NCBI RefSeq assembly: GCF_000332335.1
Contig: NZ_KB235948.1
Location: forward strand, 623,379-687,378
Direction of reading: 5' to 3'
Source of the DNA: Kamptonema formosum PCC 10802
GTDB lineage: Bacteria > Cyanobacteriota > Cyanobacteriia > Cyanobacteriales > Oscillatoriaceae
DNA length: 64,000 bases
The translations under genes were made by a program, and so were the position numbers. Below the pieces are notes generated by a model that was not told where the DNA came from, did no database searches, and saw nothing but the letters and a program-made list of their open reading frames with translations. Every line of letters starts with the position of its first letter. The first letter of the stretch is position 1. Of this stretch, positions 51,827-61,478 are shown piece by piece.

Positions 51827-52111
51827 TTACTGCTCCACCTTCACGCCTTTCCAAAACGCCACATACCCTTCGATATGCTTGGCGGCATCCTTGGTTGCCG
51901 GATAGTACCAGGCGGCATCTTTATTGACCTGACCGTCAACACAGATGCTGTAGTAACTGGCAACCCCTTTCCAAGGACAGGTGGTGTGCGTGCTGCTGTC
52001 CTGGAAATACTGGCGGTTGATGGCATCCGGCGGAAAATAATAATTGCCTTCCACGACTTTGCCAGCGTCGCTTTCGGCTAAAACGGCTCCGTTCCACACG
52101 GCTTTCGGCAT
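51827..52111 (-). CDS. DUF427 family protein
   Basis: 94 residues. ATG 52111 is preceded by GGAGGGAGCA, a strong ribosome-binding site; ATG 52144 is in frame but less likely. MPKAVWNGAVLAESDAGKVVEGNYYFPPDAINRQYFQDSSTHTTCPWKGVASYYSICVDGQVNKDAAWYYPATKDAAKHIEGYVAFWKGVKVE is the whole DUF427 domain (THTTCPWKGxAxYY, DAAWxYPxP, YxAFWxG), a small beta-barrel-like fold widespread in bacteria with no established reaction. Monocistronic by spacing. Confidence 0.92.
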   Translation of the reverse strand: MPKAVWNGAVLAESDAGKVVEGNYYFPPDAINRQYFQDSSTHTTCPWKGVASYYSICVDGQVNKDAAWYYPATKDAAKHIEGYVAFWKGVKVEQ

Positions 52112-52144
52112 TGCTCCCTCCACTGAAAACTGCTCACCCAACAT

Positions 52145-52550
52145 TTTGCCCTAAGCGCAAGCGGAACGCAACAGCGTCCAGCGCCTGCAGCCAGTAAACC
52201 CCTCTCGCTGCGGAGTGCTGGGGAGAATTGTAGCTCCTGAACCGCCCTGCTGATATAGCCTTTCTCATATTAGTGAGGTACTGGGGAACCCGGTTTCTTT
52301 AAGAAACCGGGTTTCTGGGCCACAGTTCACCCAGCCGAGAAACGCTATAAACTAGGGGATATCTGCGTTAATATGGGGGTTTAGCCAATCCAACTGCCTC
52401 TAAAATCCAAGCCATCGGACTCAGACATTAAGCGGCTATTATAACATAAATATGCCCGCCGGTCGGGGGACAGCTGAAATAAAATTTTCTTGGGTGTGGC
52501 TGACCAAAAGCAGATAAAATAGGTGGGAGATAAACGAGTAATTCAGGGCA
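52145..52550. repeat. Spacer with AAACCCGGTTTCTT hairpin upstream of recQ
   Basis: The hairpin lies at 52285-52318. The rest includes an AT-rich stretch (attataacataaatatg, 52438-52454) that may hold the recQ promoter. No gene is visible. Confidence 0.5.
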
Positions 52551-54725
52551 ATGTCAGGAAACTTCCCGCCAGCGGCGCGAGAGCCGTCCTCTCTAGAGCA
52601 AGCACTCAAACAGTTTTTTGGCTACGACAGCTTCCGTCCGGGCCAGCAGCAAATCGTAGAAGACGCTCTGAACAGCCGGGATTTGCTGATTGTCATGCCC
52701 ACCGGCGGGGGCAAGTCGCTGTGCTTTCAGCTGCCGGCGCTGCTAAAACCGGGCCTGACGGTAGTGGTGTCGCCGCTGATTGCCCTGATGCAAGACCAAG
52801 TGGAAGCGCTGCGCAATAACGGCATTGGGGCGACCTTTCTCAACAGCACCCTCAACTGGCAAGCGGAACTGCGAGCCAAAGAAGCCATCCTCAACGGTCG
52901 GGTGAAACTGCTCTACGTTGCCCCGGAACGCTTGCTGAGCGAGAGATTTATGCCGTTCCTCGAACAGGTGGACGCCGAGATCGGAATTAATGGCTTCGCC
53001 ATCGACGAGGCCCACTGCGTGTCCGAGTGGGGTCACGACTTCCGCCCAGAGTACCGGCAGCTGCGGCAGCTGCGCCGGCGCTACCCAAAGGTGCCGCTGA
53101 TGGCACTCACCGCCACCGCCACCGCTCGCGTCCGCACTGACATTACGCAGCAGCTGGCGCTGCGGCAGCCGGTCACTCACGTCGCCAGCTTCAACCGGCC
53201 CAACCTTTACTACGAAGTCCGCCCCAAGCACCGGCAGTCCTACTCAGAACTGTTGCAGATCGTCCGGACTGCCGGCGGCAGCGGGATTGTCTACTGCCTC
53301 AGCCGCAAGAAAGTGGACGAACTGGCATTGAGATTGCGAAACAGCAAGATTTCCGCCTTACCCTACCACGCAGGGATGAGCGACGAGGAGCGCAGCGTCA
53401 ATCAAACCCGCTTCATTCGCGATGACGCCCAAGTCATGGTGGCCACAATTGCCTTTGGCATGGGCATCAACAAGCCAGACGTGCGCTTTGTCGTCCACTA
53501 CGACTTGCCGCGCAATTTGGAAAGCTATTACCAAGAATCGGGACGCGCCGGCAGGGATGGGGAACAGGCATTGTGCACCCTGTTTTTCAGCTACGGCGAT
53601 TTGAAGACCATTGAGTACCTTATCGACCAAAAACCGGACCCGCAAGAGCAGCGTATCGCCCGCCAGCAGCTGCGCCGCATGATTGACTACGCCGAAGGGA
53701 CGGACTGCCGGCGCACCATCCAGCTGAGCTATTTCGGAGAGCAATTTCCTGGAAACTGCGGCAACTGCGATAACTGCCGGTATCCCAAGCCGGTAGAAGA
53801 CAGGACCGTTGAGGCGCAGAAGTTTCTCTCCTGTGTGGCCAGGTGCGGGGAGCGGTTTGGGGTGACACACATTATCGACGTGCTGCGCGGCTGTAAAAAT
53901 CAAAAAATTCAGCAGTACGAACACCACAACCTGTCTACTTACGGGATTGGCAAAGACAGGAGCGAGGACGACTGGAAGACGCTGGGGCGGACGCTGCTGC
54001 ACCAGGGTTTGGTGGATGAAACCAGCGACGGCTACCGAGTTCTGAAGCTCAATGAGCGCAGCTGGGAAGTGATGCGCAAACAGCGCACCGTTTTGGTCGC
54101 CCGCACCTTGGCGGAAACCGCCATCCGGACAGAACGCTCCCTGCGCTCCGCTGAGGTGGAGATGCTGTTCGACCGGCTGCGAGCGCTGCGCAAAGAAATC
54201 GCCGACGAGCAATCCTTACCCCCCTATATGGTGTTTCAAGATTCCACCCTGCGGCTGATGGCGCAGCAACGGCCCCAAACCCTGGAGAAATTTGGCCAAC
54301 TTAACGGCGTCGTCAATTACAAAGTGACTCAGTATGGCGAGCGGTTTGTTGCCGAAATCCGGGCTTACTGCCAAGAGCAGGGGGCGTCTGGAGGCCCGGC
54401 GGACAATCTGCCCTCCGACAGCCAGCAGCTGACACTCCAGCTGCACCGGCAAGGTTTGAGTCCGGCAGAAATTGCCCAAAAACGGCAGCTCAGCCCCAGC
54501 ACCATTATCGAACACCTGACCCAGCTGATTGAGATGAAGCTGCCGGTGGATTTAAACCAGCTGGTGCCCTTTGAGCGCCAGGAGGTGATTTTGCAAGCTA
54601 TCGAAACAGTGGGGGCTGAGTCCCTGAAGCCGATTTTTGAATATCTGGGAGAAAGCTACAGCTATGATGAAATCAAACTGGTGCGGGCTTGGGTGCGCAG
54701 CGGAAATGACACCTTGGGCTTTTGA
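52551..54725 (+). CDS. recQ: ATP-dependent DNA helicase RecQ
   Basis: 724 residues. Superfamily 2 helicase with Q-motif/0 (FGYDSFRPGQQQIV), Walker A MPTGGGKSLCFQLP (~49-62), DEAHCVSEWGHDFRPEY (~151-167), TATAT, and motifs V/VI (VATIAFGMGINKPDVRFVVHYDLPRN; YYQESGRAGRDG). The zinc-binding cluster follows (CRRTIQLSYFGE...CGNCDNC), then the RQC winged helix (VTHIIDVLRGCKNQKI), the HRDC domain (RSAEVEMLFDRLRALRKEIAD...PPYMVFQDSTLRLMAQQRP) and a C-terminal HTH-like extension (HRQGLSPAEIAQKRQLSPSTIIEHL). It unwinds 3'-tailed DNA and forks in recombinational repair. The length is typical for cyanobacterial RecQ with the extra HTH. Confidence 0.97.
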   Translation: MSGNFPPAAREPSSLEQALKQFFGYDSFRPGQQQIVEDALNSRDLLIVMPTGGGKSLCFQLPALLKPGLTVVVSPLIALMQDQVEALRNNGIGATFLNSTLNWQAELRAKEAILNGRVKLLYVAPERLLSERFMPFLEQVDAEIGINGFAIDEAHCVSEWGHDFRPEYRQLRQLRRRYPKVPLMALTATATARVRTDITQQLALRQPVTHVASFNRPNLYYEVRPKHRQSYSELLQIVRTAGGSGIVYCLSRKKVDELALRLRNSKISALPYHAGMSDEERSVNQTRFIRDDAQVMVATIAFGMGINKPDVRFVVHYDLPRNLESYYQESGRAGRDGEQALCTLFFSYGDLKTIEYLIDQKPDPQEQRIARQQLRRMIDYAEGTDCRRTIQLSYFGEQFPGNCGNCDNCRYPKPVEDRTVEAQKFLSCVARCGERFGVTHIIDVLRGCKNQKIQQYEHHNLSTYGIGKDRSEDDWKTLGRTLLHQGLVDETSDGYRVLKLNERSWEVMRKQRTVLVARTLAETAIRTERSLRSAEVEMLFDRLRALRKEIADEQSLPPYMVFQDSTLRLMAQQRPQTLEKFGQLNGVVNYKVTQYGERFVAEIRAYCQEQGASGGPADNLPSDSQQLTLQLHRQGLSPAEIAQKRQLSPSTIIEHLTQLIEMKLPVDLNQLVPFERQEVILQAIETVGAESLKPIFEYLGESYSYDEIKLVRAWVRSGNDTLGF

Positions 54726-55383
54726 GCAATAAATTCAACGTAAAAATTCACTCCGGGCCGCCGGCACGGCGAGCGAGAGGTTAGGCTTTTAATCTGCTTA
54801 GAGGAGGGGCGGTTGCGACAGACATAGCTAAAAAAAAAAGGCTATGTATGGTGCGGTGGGATAGAGATAAATAGCGCAAATTAAATGCAGAGTAGCCGCT
54901 TGCTGCGGCGTCAGCAGTGGGGTGAGGTCCCCTTGGGGACAGCACCCGACTGGCTGAGTGGAGCGGGGCAGGTGAGCTTTCTGCTTAAATTTATTTATGT
55001 CGTTTCAATCCCGTTTCCGGGATTCAGCTGGCCAAAGCTCTTCTCCTCCTGCAACCTGCTGAAATCATTGTCTCATTCATTTGGGCTTCTTTGCACAACC
55101 GGGATGCTCCCCGCAGCAACACCCCAACAGACCGGCAGGCAATCCGCGCTCCTGAGGAATCTCCGCCCCACCACCGCGCTTGCTGAAAGCGGGGAAGGCG
55201 GTTTTAAGGAAGGCGGGTTTTACCGGGGAAGCCGGTTTGGTCTCGTGCGGAAGGTTTTTCCTGACACCTCACACCTCACACGGGCCCAGAAAAAAGAGCC
55301 CGGTAAGAAAACTGTCCCGAGACTGGCACATTCAGTCCCCAATATCTCTGACACTAGACTTGTAGCGACATTTCCTCTTACGC
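54726..55383. other. 0.65-kb spacer between recQ and aas
   Basis: It contains the inverted form of the gcagattaaaagcctaac element (54780-54800) and a hairpin ACATAGC...GCTATGT (54822-54847) whose loop is an A-run. The reading frame open across 54885-55383 is not protein-like. No RNA gene was recognised. Confidence 0.5.
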
Positions 55384-57387
55384 ATGAACCGCCCACCCTC
55401 TTCCAATGCCTACAACCCCACCAGTCAAGAACGAGCCGACTTGGCGCGGATGGTCGATTACAGCTCAGTGCAGTCGCTAGCGGAAATTTGGCCTCTGGCG
55501 AAAGAGCGCTTTGGCAGCGTGATTGCCCTGCAAGACCCGCACGCCAAGCCGCCGGTGCAGCTGACCTACGCGGCGCTGGCAGAGCAGATCCAGCAGTTTG
55601 CCGGCGGGCTGCAGGCACTGGGGTTGCAACCGCACAACGGGGACACCCCCCCGCGCGTCGCCCTGTTTTCTGACAACAGCCCCCGCTGGTTTATCGCCGA
55701 TCAGGGGATTATCGCCGCCGGCGCTGCAGATGCGGTGCGCTCCTCACAAGCCGACAGGGATGAGCTGCTGTACATCCTGGAAAATAGCGGCAGCACCGGC
55801 TTGGTGGTGGAAAACCTGGCGGCGCTGAAAAAACTGCGCCCGCGCCTGGACGACCTGCCGGTGGAGTGGGTGGTGCTGCTGTCCGACGAACAGCCCCCCG
55901 ATGAAGCCCTGCCGGTGCGCAACTTCTCCCAAGTGATGGCTCAAGGCGCTGGCAAATTCCAGCCGCCGCCACCGCCAAACCGGCAAACCCTGGCCACCCT
56001 GCTCTACACCTCCGGCACCACCGGCAAACCCAAAGGCGTCTCCCTCACCCACGGCAACCTGCTGCACCAGATCTCCACCTTGGGTGCCGTGATTCAGCCG
56101 CAACCGGGAGATCGAGCCCTCACCCTCCTCCCGACCTGGCACACCCTGGGGCGCACCGCCGAATACTTTCTCCTCTGCGCTGGCTGCACCCAGATATACA
56201 CCAACATCCGCTACATCAAGCGAGACTTCAAAGACTTCAAACCCCAGTACCTGGTGGCGGTCCCCCGCCTGTGGGAGTCCATCTATGAAGGCGTCCAGAA
56301 ACAGTTCCGCGAACAGCCCGAAAATAAGCAGCGCTTGGTAAAAACCTTCCTGAATCTCAGCCAGCGCTATATCGAAAACAAGCGCACCTGGCAGCAGCTG
56401 CAGTTGCAGCCCCAACCAAGCGCCCTTCCCGAAAGGCTGCTGGCGGGCATACAAGCCGCAGCCCTGTGGCCAATTCACGCCCTGGCAGGACGCCTGGTTT
56501 ACTCGAAAATCCGGCAGGCGACCGGCGGCGAGCTCAAGTACGCCATCTGCGGCGGCGGCTCCTTGGCCATGCACTTGGAAAATTTCTTTGAGATTGTCGG
56601 GCTGCAACTGCTGGTGGGCTACGGCTTGACAGAAACCTCGCCGGTGCTGAGCGCACGGCGTTACTGGCACAACCTGCGGGGCTCCTCTGGCAAACCGATT
56701 CCCGGCACCGAAATCAAAATAGTCGATCTGGAAACCCGCAAAGAGCTTCCTGCCGGCCAGCGCGGCCTGGTTCTGGCGCGCGGACCCCAGCTGATGGCGG
56801 GCTACTATCAAAATTCGGAAGCCACGGCTAAGGCAATTGATAAAGATGGGTGGTTTGACACCGGCGACTTGGGCTGGGTGACGGCAGCGAACGATCTGGT
56901 GCTCACCGGGCGGGCGAAAGACACGATTGTGCTCACCAATGGGGAAAACATCGAGCCCCAGCCCATTGAAGACGCCTGCGCCCGCAGCCCTTATATTGAC
57001 CAGATTGTGCTGGTAGGGCAAGATCAGAAAGCCCTCGGCGCACTGATTGTGCCCAATTTAGACGCCCTGCAAAAGTGGGCGGCGACCCAGAACATGCAGT
57101 TGCGCCTGCCGGCACCGATTGCCAGCCCGCCGGCGATGGTCCCAGGCCAAGCCGAAATGCCGGCGGCAGACCTCGATAGCAAGCCCGTCCAAGATTTGTT
57201 CCGGCAAGAATTGAATCGGGAGGTGCAAAACCGCCCCGGATACCGGCCCGACGACCGCATTGGCCCCTTCCGCCTGATTTTGGAGCCCTTTTCCACAGAC
57301 AATGGCATGCTGACGCAAACCCTGAAAATCAAGCGACCTGTCGTGATGGAACGCTACCGCGATATGATCGACGGGATGTTTTCTTGA
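55384..57387 (+). CDS. aas: Long-chain acyl-ACP synthetase / AMP-forming fatty-acid ligase
   Basis: 667 residues. ANL superfamily: P-loop LLYTSGTTGKPKGVSLTHGN (~206-225), A5-type YGLTETSPVLSARR, A7-type GWFDTGDLGWV, and A8/A10-type LTGRAKDTIVLTNGENIEPQPIE. The long insertion after the P-loop and overall length match the cyanobacterial Aas that activates free fatty acids with ATP and loads them on acyl carrier protein, recycling lipids at the membrane. It could equally be called a long-chain acyl-CoA synthetase by homology; cyanobacteria use ACP. A 35-base gap to the YlqD gene suggests co-transcription. Confidence 0.92.
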   Translation: MNRPPSSNAYNPTSQERADLARMVDYSSVQSLAEIWPLAKERFGSVIALQDPHAKPPVQLTYAALAEQIQQFAGGLQALGLQPHNGDTPPRVALFSDNSPRWFIADQGIIAAGAADAVRSSQADRDELLYILENSGSTGLVVENLAALKKLRPRLDDLPVEWVVLLSDEQPPDEALPVRNFSQVMAQGAGKFQPPPPPNRQTLATLLYTSGTTGKPKGVSLTHGNLLHQISTLGAVIQPQPGDRALTLLPTWHTLGRTAEYFLLCAGCTQIYTNIRYIKRDFKDFKPQYLVAVPRLWESIYEGVQKQFREQPENKQRLVKTFLNLSQRYIENKRTWQQLQLQPQPSALPERLLAGIQAAALWPIHALAGRLVYSKIRQATGGELKYAICGGGSLAMHLENFFEIVGLQLLVGYGLTETSPVLSARRYWHNLRGSSGKPIPGTEIKIVDLETRKELPAGQRGLVLARGPQLMAGYYQNSEATAKAIDKDGWFDTGDLGWVTAANDLVLTGRAKDTIVLTNGENIEPQPIEDACARSPYIDQIVLVGQDQKALGALIVPNLDALQKWAATQNMQLRLPAPIASPPAMVPGQAEMPAADLDSKPVQDLFRQELNREVQNRPGYRPDDRIGPFRLILEPFSTDNGMLTQTLKIKRPVVMERYRDMIDGMFS

Positions 57388-57422
57388 TCCGGAAATTTTA
57401 AGCCAGAGCGAGAGCAAAGCTT

Positions 57423-57872
57423 ATGGATATACCCACCTCCAAATTGTTCTTGAAACGATCCATTACGGTAAAAGCCGTCGTCACTCCCCGCTGGAAAGAA
57501 GAAGCTCAGCAGCAACTGCAAGCCCAAATCAACCAAATTGACAGTCAGCTGCAGCAGATGGAAATGCAGGCGCAGCGGATGATATCGGACATTCAAAGGC
57601 AAAGTCTGCAGCCCCCCGGACCTCAGGTGCTGCAGCAAATTGAGAATATTCAAGTCCAGGTGAATCAAAGGAAAAGTGAGCTGCTAGAGCAGAAAAATCA
57701 GATCCTGCAACAGCTGCAGCAAGTGCAGGTGCTGCAGCTGGAACAAGAGGTGAACCAGGGCCAGATTGAAAGCCTTTTCAGCATCGATCGGGGAGAAAAC
57801 CTGGTAGAAAAGATGCAGGTAGAAATTCTGCTGCGGGATGGGGTGCTAGAGGAAATTCGCGGCGACCTTTAG
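57423..57872 (+). CDS. YlqD family coiled-coil protein
   Basis: 149 residues. KLFLKRSITVKAVVTPRWKEEAQQQLQAQINQIDSQLQQMEMQAQRMI starts with a short beta segment and continues as a long Gln/Leu-rich coiled coil (~30-115), ending NLVEKMQVEILLRDGVLEEIRGDL. The pattern (VKxxVTxxxKEExxxxLQxxIxxIDxxLQQLExQ) is that of the YlqD family found in cyanobacteria and Firmicutes; its function is unknown to me. It lies just downstream of aas and 235 bases upstream of the pyruvate dehydrogenase E2 gene. Confidence 0.88.
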   Translation: MDIPTSKLFLKRSITVKAVVTPRWKEEAQQQLQAQINQIDSQLQQMEMQAQRMISDIQRQSLQPPGPQVLQQIENIQVQVNQRKSELLEQKNQILQQLQQVQVLQLEQEVNQGQIESLFSIDRGENLVEKMQVEILLRDGVLEEIRGDL

Positions 57873-58052
57873 GGACGATGCCTTCCGCCAGCGGGCCCGC
57901 ACCGCCGGCCCTCAGGCGCGCGGGAAGGGTCCCGGGACTTGCAAAAACCGAGTTTGAGCGCGCTCACGGCGCTCTCGGGGCGCTTTCCTTGCGTCCAGAA
58001 ACCTGGGAGCGGTGCCCGGCAAGTCCAAGGGCGCGAAATGCCCAGAACGGGA

Positions 58053-58058
58053 TATAAT
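58053..58058 (+). promoter_or_regulatory. TATAAT -10 box for the E2 gene
   Basis: gggaTATAATgaaatg lies 50 bases before ATG 58108, at the end of a GC-rich spacer. There is no good -35 match. It would give a leader of about 40 bases. Confidence 0.4.
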
Positions 58059-58107
58059 GAAATGTTGCCTTGATGTAGTTTAATTTGTCGATTCGGATCG
58101 CCACGCT

Positions 58108-59391
58108 ATGATTCACGAAGTTTTCATGCCCGCCCTCAGTTCCACGATGACCGAAGGCAAGATTGTGTCCTGGGAAAAGTCCCCAGGAGACAAGATTGAA
58201 AAAGGCGAAACAGTCGTGGTGGTCGAGTCGGACAAGGCAGACATGGATGTAGAGTCCTTTTATGAGGGCTATCTGGCTACGATCGTCGTGCCCGCCGGCG
58301 AAACGGCTGCTGTTGGCGCTGCTATCGCTCTGGTGGCGGAAACGGAAGCGGAAATAGAAACGGCCAAGCAGCAAGCGGCAGCGGCCAGCCAGCCGGCAGC
58401 CGAAAAGCCCGCCCCCGCCCCAGCCGCCCCAGAAGCCGCGCCCCAAGCCGCCCCCCAAGAAACCGCCAGCCGCCAGAATGGCAGGCTTGTCGTCTCTCCC
58501 CGCGCCAAGAAGCTGGCCAAGGAACTGGGGGTCGATTTGACCGGCCTGAAAGGCAGTGGCCCATCGGGGCGGATTGTCGCTGAGGATGTGGAAGCAGCAG
58601 CAGGGAAGGCCAAACCGCCCGCCGCCGCAGCGCCCGCACCGGCAGTGACGCCAGTGGCGCAACCAGTACCGGCAGCGCCGATCAAACCGGCACCGGCAGC
58701 ACCGGCTGCAGTGCCGGCAGGTCAGGTGGTGCCCCTCAACACCCTGCAACAGGCTGTGGTGCGGAATATGGTGGCCAGTTTGCAGGTGCCGGCCTTCCGC
58801 GTCGCCTACACCATCACCACGGACAGCCTGGACAAGCTTTACAAGCAAGTGAAGTCTAAGGGCGTCACGATGACGGCACTGCTGGCTAAAGCAGTGGCAA
58901 TCACCCTGCAAAAACACCCGCTGCTCAACGCCCGCTATACTGAACACGGGATTGAGTATCCCGCTGCGATTAATATCTCTATCGCAGTGGCGATGGAGGG
59001 CGGCGGGCTGATTACGCCGGTGTTGCAAAATGCCGACCGGGTTGATATCTACTCCCTGTCTCGCACTTGGAAGGATTTGGTTGAGCGCTCCCGCGTTAAG
59101 CAGCTGCAGCCGGCAGAGTATACCACAGGCACCTTCACTCTGTCAAATCTGGGGATGTATGGGGTGGACCGGTTTGACGCGATCTTGCCGCCCGGACAGG
59201 GATCTATCCTGGCGATCGGGGCGTCGCGGCCTCAAGTGGTGGCCACGGAAGACGGCATGCTGGGCGTGCGCCGGCAAATGCAGGTGAATATCACCTGCGA
59301 TCACCGGGTTATCTACGGTGCCGATGCCGCTGCTTTCTTGCAGGATTTGGCGAAGTTGATAGAAACTGAGGCTCAATCTCTGACTCTTTAG
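58108..59391 (+). CDS. pdhC: Pyruvate dehydrogenase E2 (dihydrolipoamide acetyltransferase)
   Basis: 427 residues. One lipoyl domain with the modified lysine Lys43 in VESDKADMDVESF, an Ala/Pro-rich linker, a peripheral-subunit-binding domain (VSPRAKKLAKELGVDLTGLKGSGPSGRIVAEDVE, ~130-165), a second Ala/Pro linker, and the acetyltransferase core with the catalytic histidine motif NITCDHRVIYGADAAAFLQDL. It transfers acetyl from E1 to CoA. In cyanobacteria the PDH genes are scattered, consistent with no E1/E3 neighbour here. A TATAAT box lies about 50 bases upstream. The E2 component could be called odhB-type in some annotations, but the single lipoyl domain and linker fit PDH E2. Confidence 0.94.
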   Translation: MIHEVFMPALSSTMTEGKIVSWEKSPGDKIEKGETVVVVESDKADMDVESFYEGYLATIVVPAGETAAVGAAIALVAETEAEIETAKQQAAAASQPAAEKPAPAPAAPEAAPQAAPQETASRQNGRLVVSPRAKKLAKELGVDLTGLKGSGPSGRIVAEDVEAAAGKAKPPAAAAPAPAVTPVAQPVPAAPIKPAPAAPAAVPAGQVVPLNTLQQAVVRNMVASLQVPAFRVAYTITTDSLDKLYKQVKSKGVTMTALLAKAVAITLQKHPLLNARYTEHGIEYPAAINISIAVAMEGGGLITPVLQNADRVDIYSLSRTWKDLVERSRVKQLQPAEYTTGTFTLSNLGMYGVDRFDAILPPGQGSILAIGASRPQVVATEDGMLGVRRQMQVNITCDHRVIYGADAAAFLQDLAKLIETEAQSLTL

Positions 59392-59429
59392 GAAGAACTT
59401 GATGCTTGCCGGTGCGAGCAACTCCCAAA

Positions 59430-59500
59430 AAAACCCGGTTTCTTTGAGAAACCGGGTTCCTGAGTCGAAACCCGGTTTTTTTGAGAGACCGGATTTCTGG
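59430..59500. repeat. Two AAACCCGG-type hairpins in tandem
   Basis: AAACCCGGTTTCTTTGAGAA and complement at 59430-59461, then a slightly diverged copy at 59466-59500. They sit between the E2 gene and the glucokinase-like gene and may form the E2 transcript 3' end. Confidence 0.65.
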
Positions 59501-59639
59501 CAAAGGTTTCACCTAGAAGTTAGAACTGCTAGACTGATAAGGGACTGCCGAACTCCTCACTGTAAAACCGAACGTGTGAAGTCCTGATTGCAAACCTTTA
59601 ACTACCTTTTCTACTGAAATGGTTAAAACCGATAAAGCT

Positions 59640-60338
59640 ATGCGAACCTTATCCGTTGATATCGGCGGGAGTGGCATCAAGGCTCTTGTTCTGGACGCTG
59701 CAGGCGAGCCGGTGACGGAACGCAGCCGTGTGGATACGCCGCAACCCCCCAAACCGGAGGCCGTGATTGCGGCGATCGCAGATTTGGCAGCCGGTCTTGG
59801 GGAGTTTGACCGCGCCTCTGCCGGCTTTCCTGGCGTGGTGCGCCTCGGTGTTATTTATACGGCGGTGAATTTAGACCCGGACTGGGTGGGGTTTGATTTG
59901 GCAAAGGCGCTTCAAGAACGCTTGAATGTGCCGGTGCGGGTGGCAAATGATGCCGACATGCAGGGTATGGGGGCAATTTCTGGCAAGGGGGTTGAGCTGA
60001 CAATCACTCTGGGCACCGGCTTTGGCTCGGGACTGTTTGTGGATGGGAAACTTGTGCCCAATCTGGAAATGGGTCACCACCCGTTTCGCAAGGGGGAAAC
60101 CTATGAGCAGCAGCTGGGGCGGGCGGCTCTCGATGAGGCCGGCAGTAAAAAATGGAACAGCCGGCTTGAAAAGGCGATTGCCTCTCTCCAGCGCCTGTTC
60201 AATCCCGATTTTATTTATATCGGCGGCGGTGAGGCGAAAAAGGTGACTCTGGAACTGCCGGAAAATGTCAAGATTGTGCCGAATGTTAGCGGTCTGTTGG
60301 GCGGGATTGCTCTCTGGCAGGATGCGCGGGAAAGTTGA
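59640..60338 (+). CDS. ROK-family sugar kinase, polyphosphate-glucokinase-like
   Basis: 232 residues from ATG 59640 (MRTLSVDIGGSGIKALVLD); ATG 59619 would add seven. The phosphate-1 motif is LSVDIGGSGIKA; NDADMQGMGAISGKGVELTITLGTGFGSGLFVDGKL combines catalytic Asp and phosphate-2; EMGHHPFRKGETYEQQLGRAALDEAGSKKWNSRLEKAIASLQRLFNPDFIYIGGGEAKK matches polyphosphate-dependent glucokinases rather than repressor ROKs (no HTH, no CxCGxxGC zinc motif). It would phosphorylate glucose using polyphosphate and/or ATP. It is flanked by hairpin repeats and followed 141 bases later by the oxidoreductase gene. Confidence 0.85.
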   Translation: MRTLSVDIGGSGIKALVLDAAGEPVTERSRVDTPQPPKPEAVIAAIADLAAGLGEFDRASAGFPGVVRLGVIYTAVNLDPDWVGFDLAKALQERLNVPVRVANDADMQGMGAISGKGVELTITLGTGFGSGLFVDGKLVPNLEMGHHPFRKGETYEQQLGRAALDEAGSKKWNSRLEKAIASLQRLFNPDFIYIGGGEAKKVTLELPENVKIVPNVSGLLGGIALWQDARES

Positions 60339-60388
60339 ACCGCTAATCTGAATTTTGGATTTGGGATTTTGGATGCCAGGATGTGGCA

Positions 60389-60420
60389 AGAAACCGGGTT
60401 TCTTTGAGAAACCCGGTTTA
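60389..60420. repeat. AGAAACCGGGTTTCTT hairpin repeat
   Basis: AAGAAACCGGGTTTCTTTGAGAAACCCGGTTT; the centre is reversed relative to the other copies (ccgggt before acccgg). It lies between the kinase and oxidoreductase genes. Confidence 0.7.
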
Positions 60421-60479
60421 TACGCTCTCACAACTCAAATAGAAACGCTATATCAGGTAGTGCGAGAGGAAATGCAGCG

Positions 60480-61478
60480 ATGAAAGCAGTGGTGATGACG
60501 GCAGCCGGCAACCCCGATGTCCTGCAAGTCCAGGAGGTGCCAGAACCGGCAATTGAAAAAGATACAGAAATAGTGGTGCGCTTGCGGGCTGCCGGTGTTA
60601 ACCCTATCGATACGAAATTGCGCAAGCGGGGCACTTTTTATCCGGAGAGGACACCGGCAGTTTTGGGCTGCGACGGAGCCGGTGTGGTGGAAGCCACCGG
60701 CTCCGGGGTGACGCAGTTTCGCACGGGCGATGAGGTGTATTTCTGCAATGGCGGGCTGGGCGGACCGGCAGGCAATTATGCTGAATTCGCCGTCGTCGAT
60801 GAGCGCTTTGCCGCGAGAAAACCGGCGTCTCTGAGCTTTGCGGAAGCTGCTGCTGCGCCGCTGGTGCTGATTACCGCTTGGGAGTCTCTCTATGACCGGG
60901 GAAGGCTGCAAGCTGGGCAAAAGGTGCTGGTTCATGCGGGTGCCGGTGGGGTGGGCCATGTGGCGGTTCAGCTGGCAAAACTGCAAGGTGCGGGGGTTTG
61001 CGCGACGGTTGGCTCCGAGGAAAAAGCTGAGTTTGTCCGCCAGTTGGGCGCGGAGTTGCCGATTTTGTACAAGCAAACGGATTTCGCACAAGCGGTTTTG
61101 GACTGGACTGGCGGAGAGGGGGTGGACCTGGGATTCGACACGGTGGGGGGAGAGACGTTTTACAAAACTGTCCCGGCGGTGCGGGTGTATGGAGATTTGG
61201 TGACGATTTTAGAGCCTGAACCCGATAAGGGAAATTTGAAAGCGGCTCGCATGCGCAACCTGCGAATCAGCCTGGAACTGATGCTGACGCCGATGCTGCA
61301 AGGGCTGGTGGAATACCAGCAGGAGCAGGCAAAAATACTGCAGCAGTGCGCCCGGATGATTGATGAGGGCCGGTTGAAGATTCACCTGAGCAAAATCTTC
61401 CCTTTGGCAGAGGCAGCCGAGGCTCACAAGCTGCTAGAAACTGGTTCGGTGACGGGTAAGATTGCTCTGACGATCTAG
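60480..61478 (+). CDS. Quinone-oxidoreductase-type zinc-independent dehydrogenase (MDR family)
   Basis: 332 residues. GroES-like N-terminal domain (AGVNPIDTKLRKRGTFYPERTPAVLGCDGAGVVEATGSGVTQFRTGDEVYF) and a Rossmann domain with VLVHAGAGGVGHVAVQLAKLQGAGVCATVGSEEKAEFVRQLGAE (NADPH-binding). The zinc ligands of classical alcohol dehydrogenases are absent (PID in place of CHTD/CH). Family members reduce quinones or 2-alkenals with NADPH. ATG 60480 follows a gaggaaatgcagcg leader (GAGG). Substrate unknown. Confidence 0.92.
   Translation: MKAVVMTAAGNPDVLQVQEVPEPAIEKDTEIVVRLRAAGVNPIDTKLRKRGTFYPERTPAVLGCDGAGVVEATGSGVTQFRTGDEVYFCNGGLGGPAGNYAEFAVVDERFAARKPASLSFAEAAAAPLVLITAWESLYDRGRLQAGQKVLVHAGAGGVGHVAVQLAKLQGAGVCATVGSEEKAEFVRQLGAELPILYKQTDFAQAVLDWTGGEGVDLGFDTVGGETFYKTVPAVRVYGDLVTILEPEPDKGNLKAARMRNLRISLELMLTPMLQGLVEYQQEQAKILQQCARMIDEGRLKIHLSKIFPLAEAAEAHKLLETGSVTGKIALTI

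Noticed and set aside
54885-55673. 262-residue plus-strand frame upstream of and overlapping aas
   Set aside because: The overlapping part is an out-of-frame shadow of aas and the remainder is spacer sequence.
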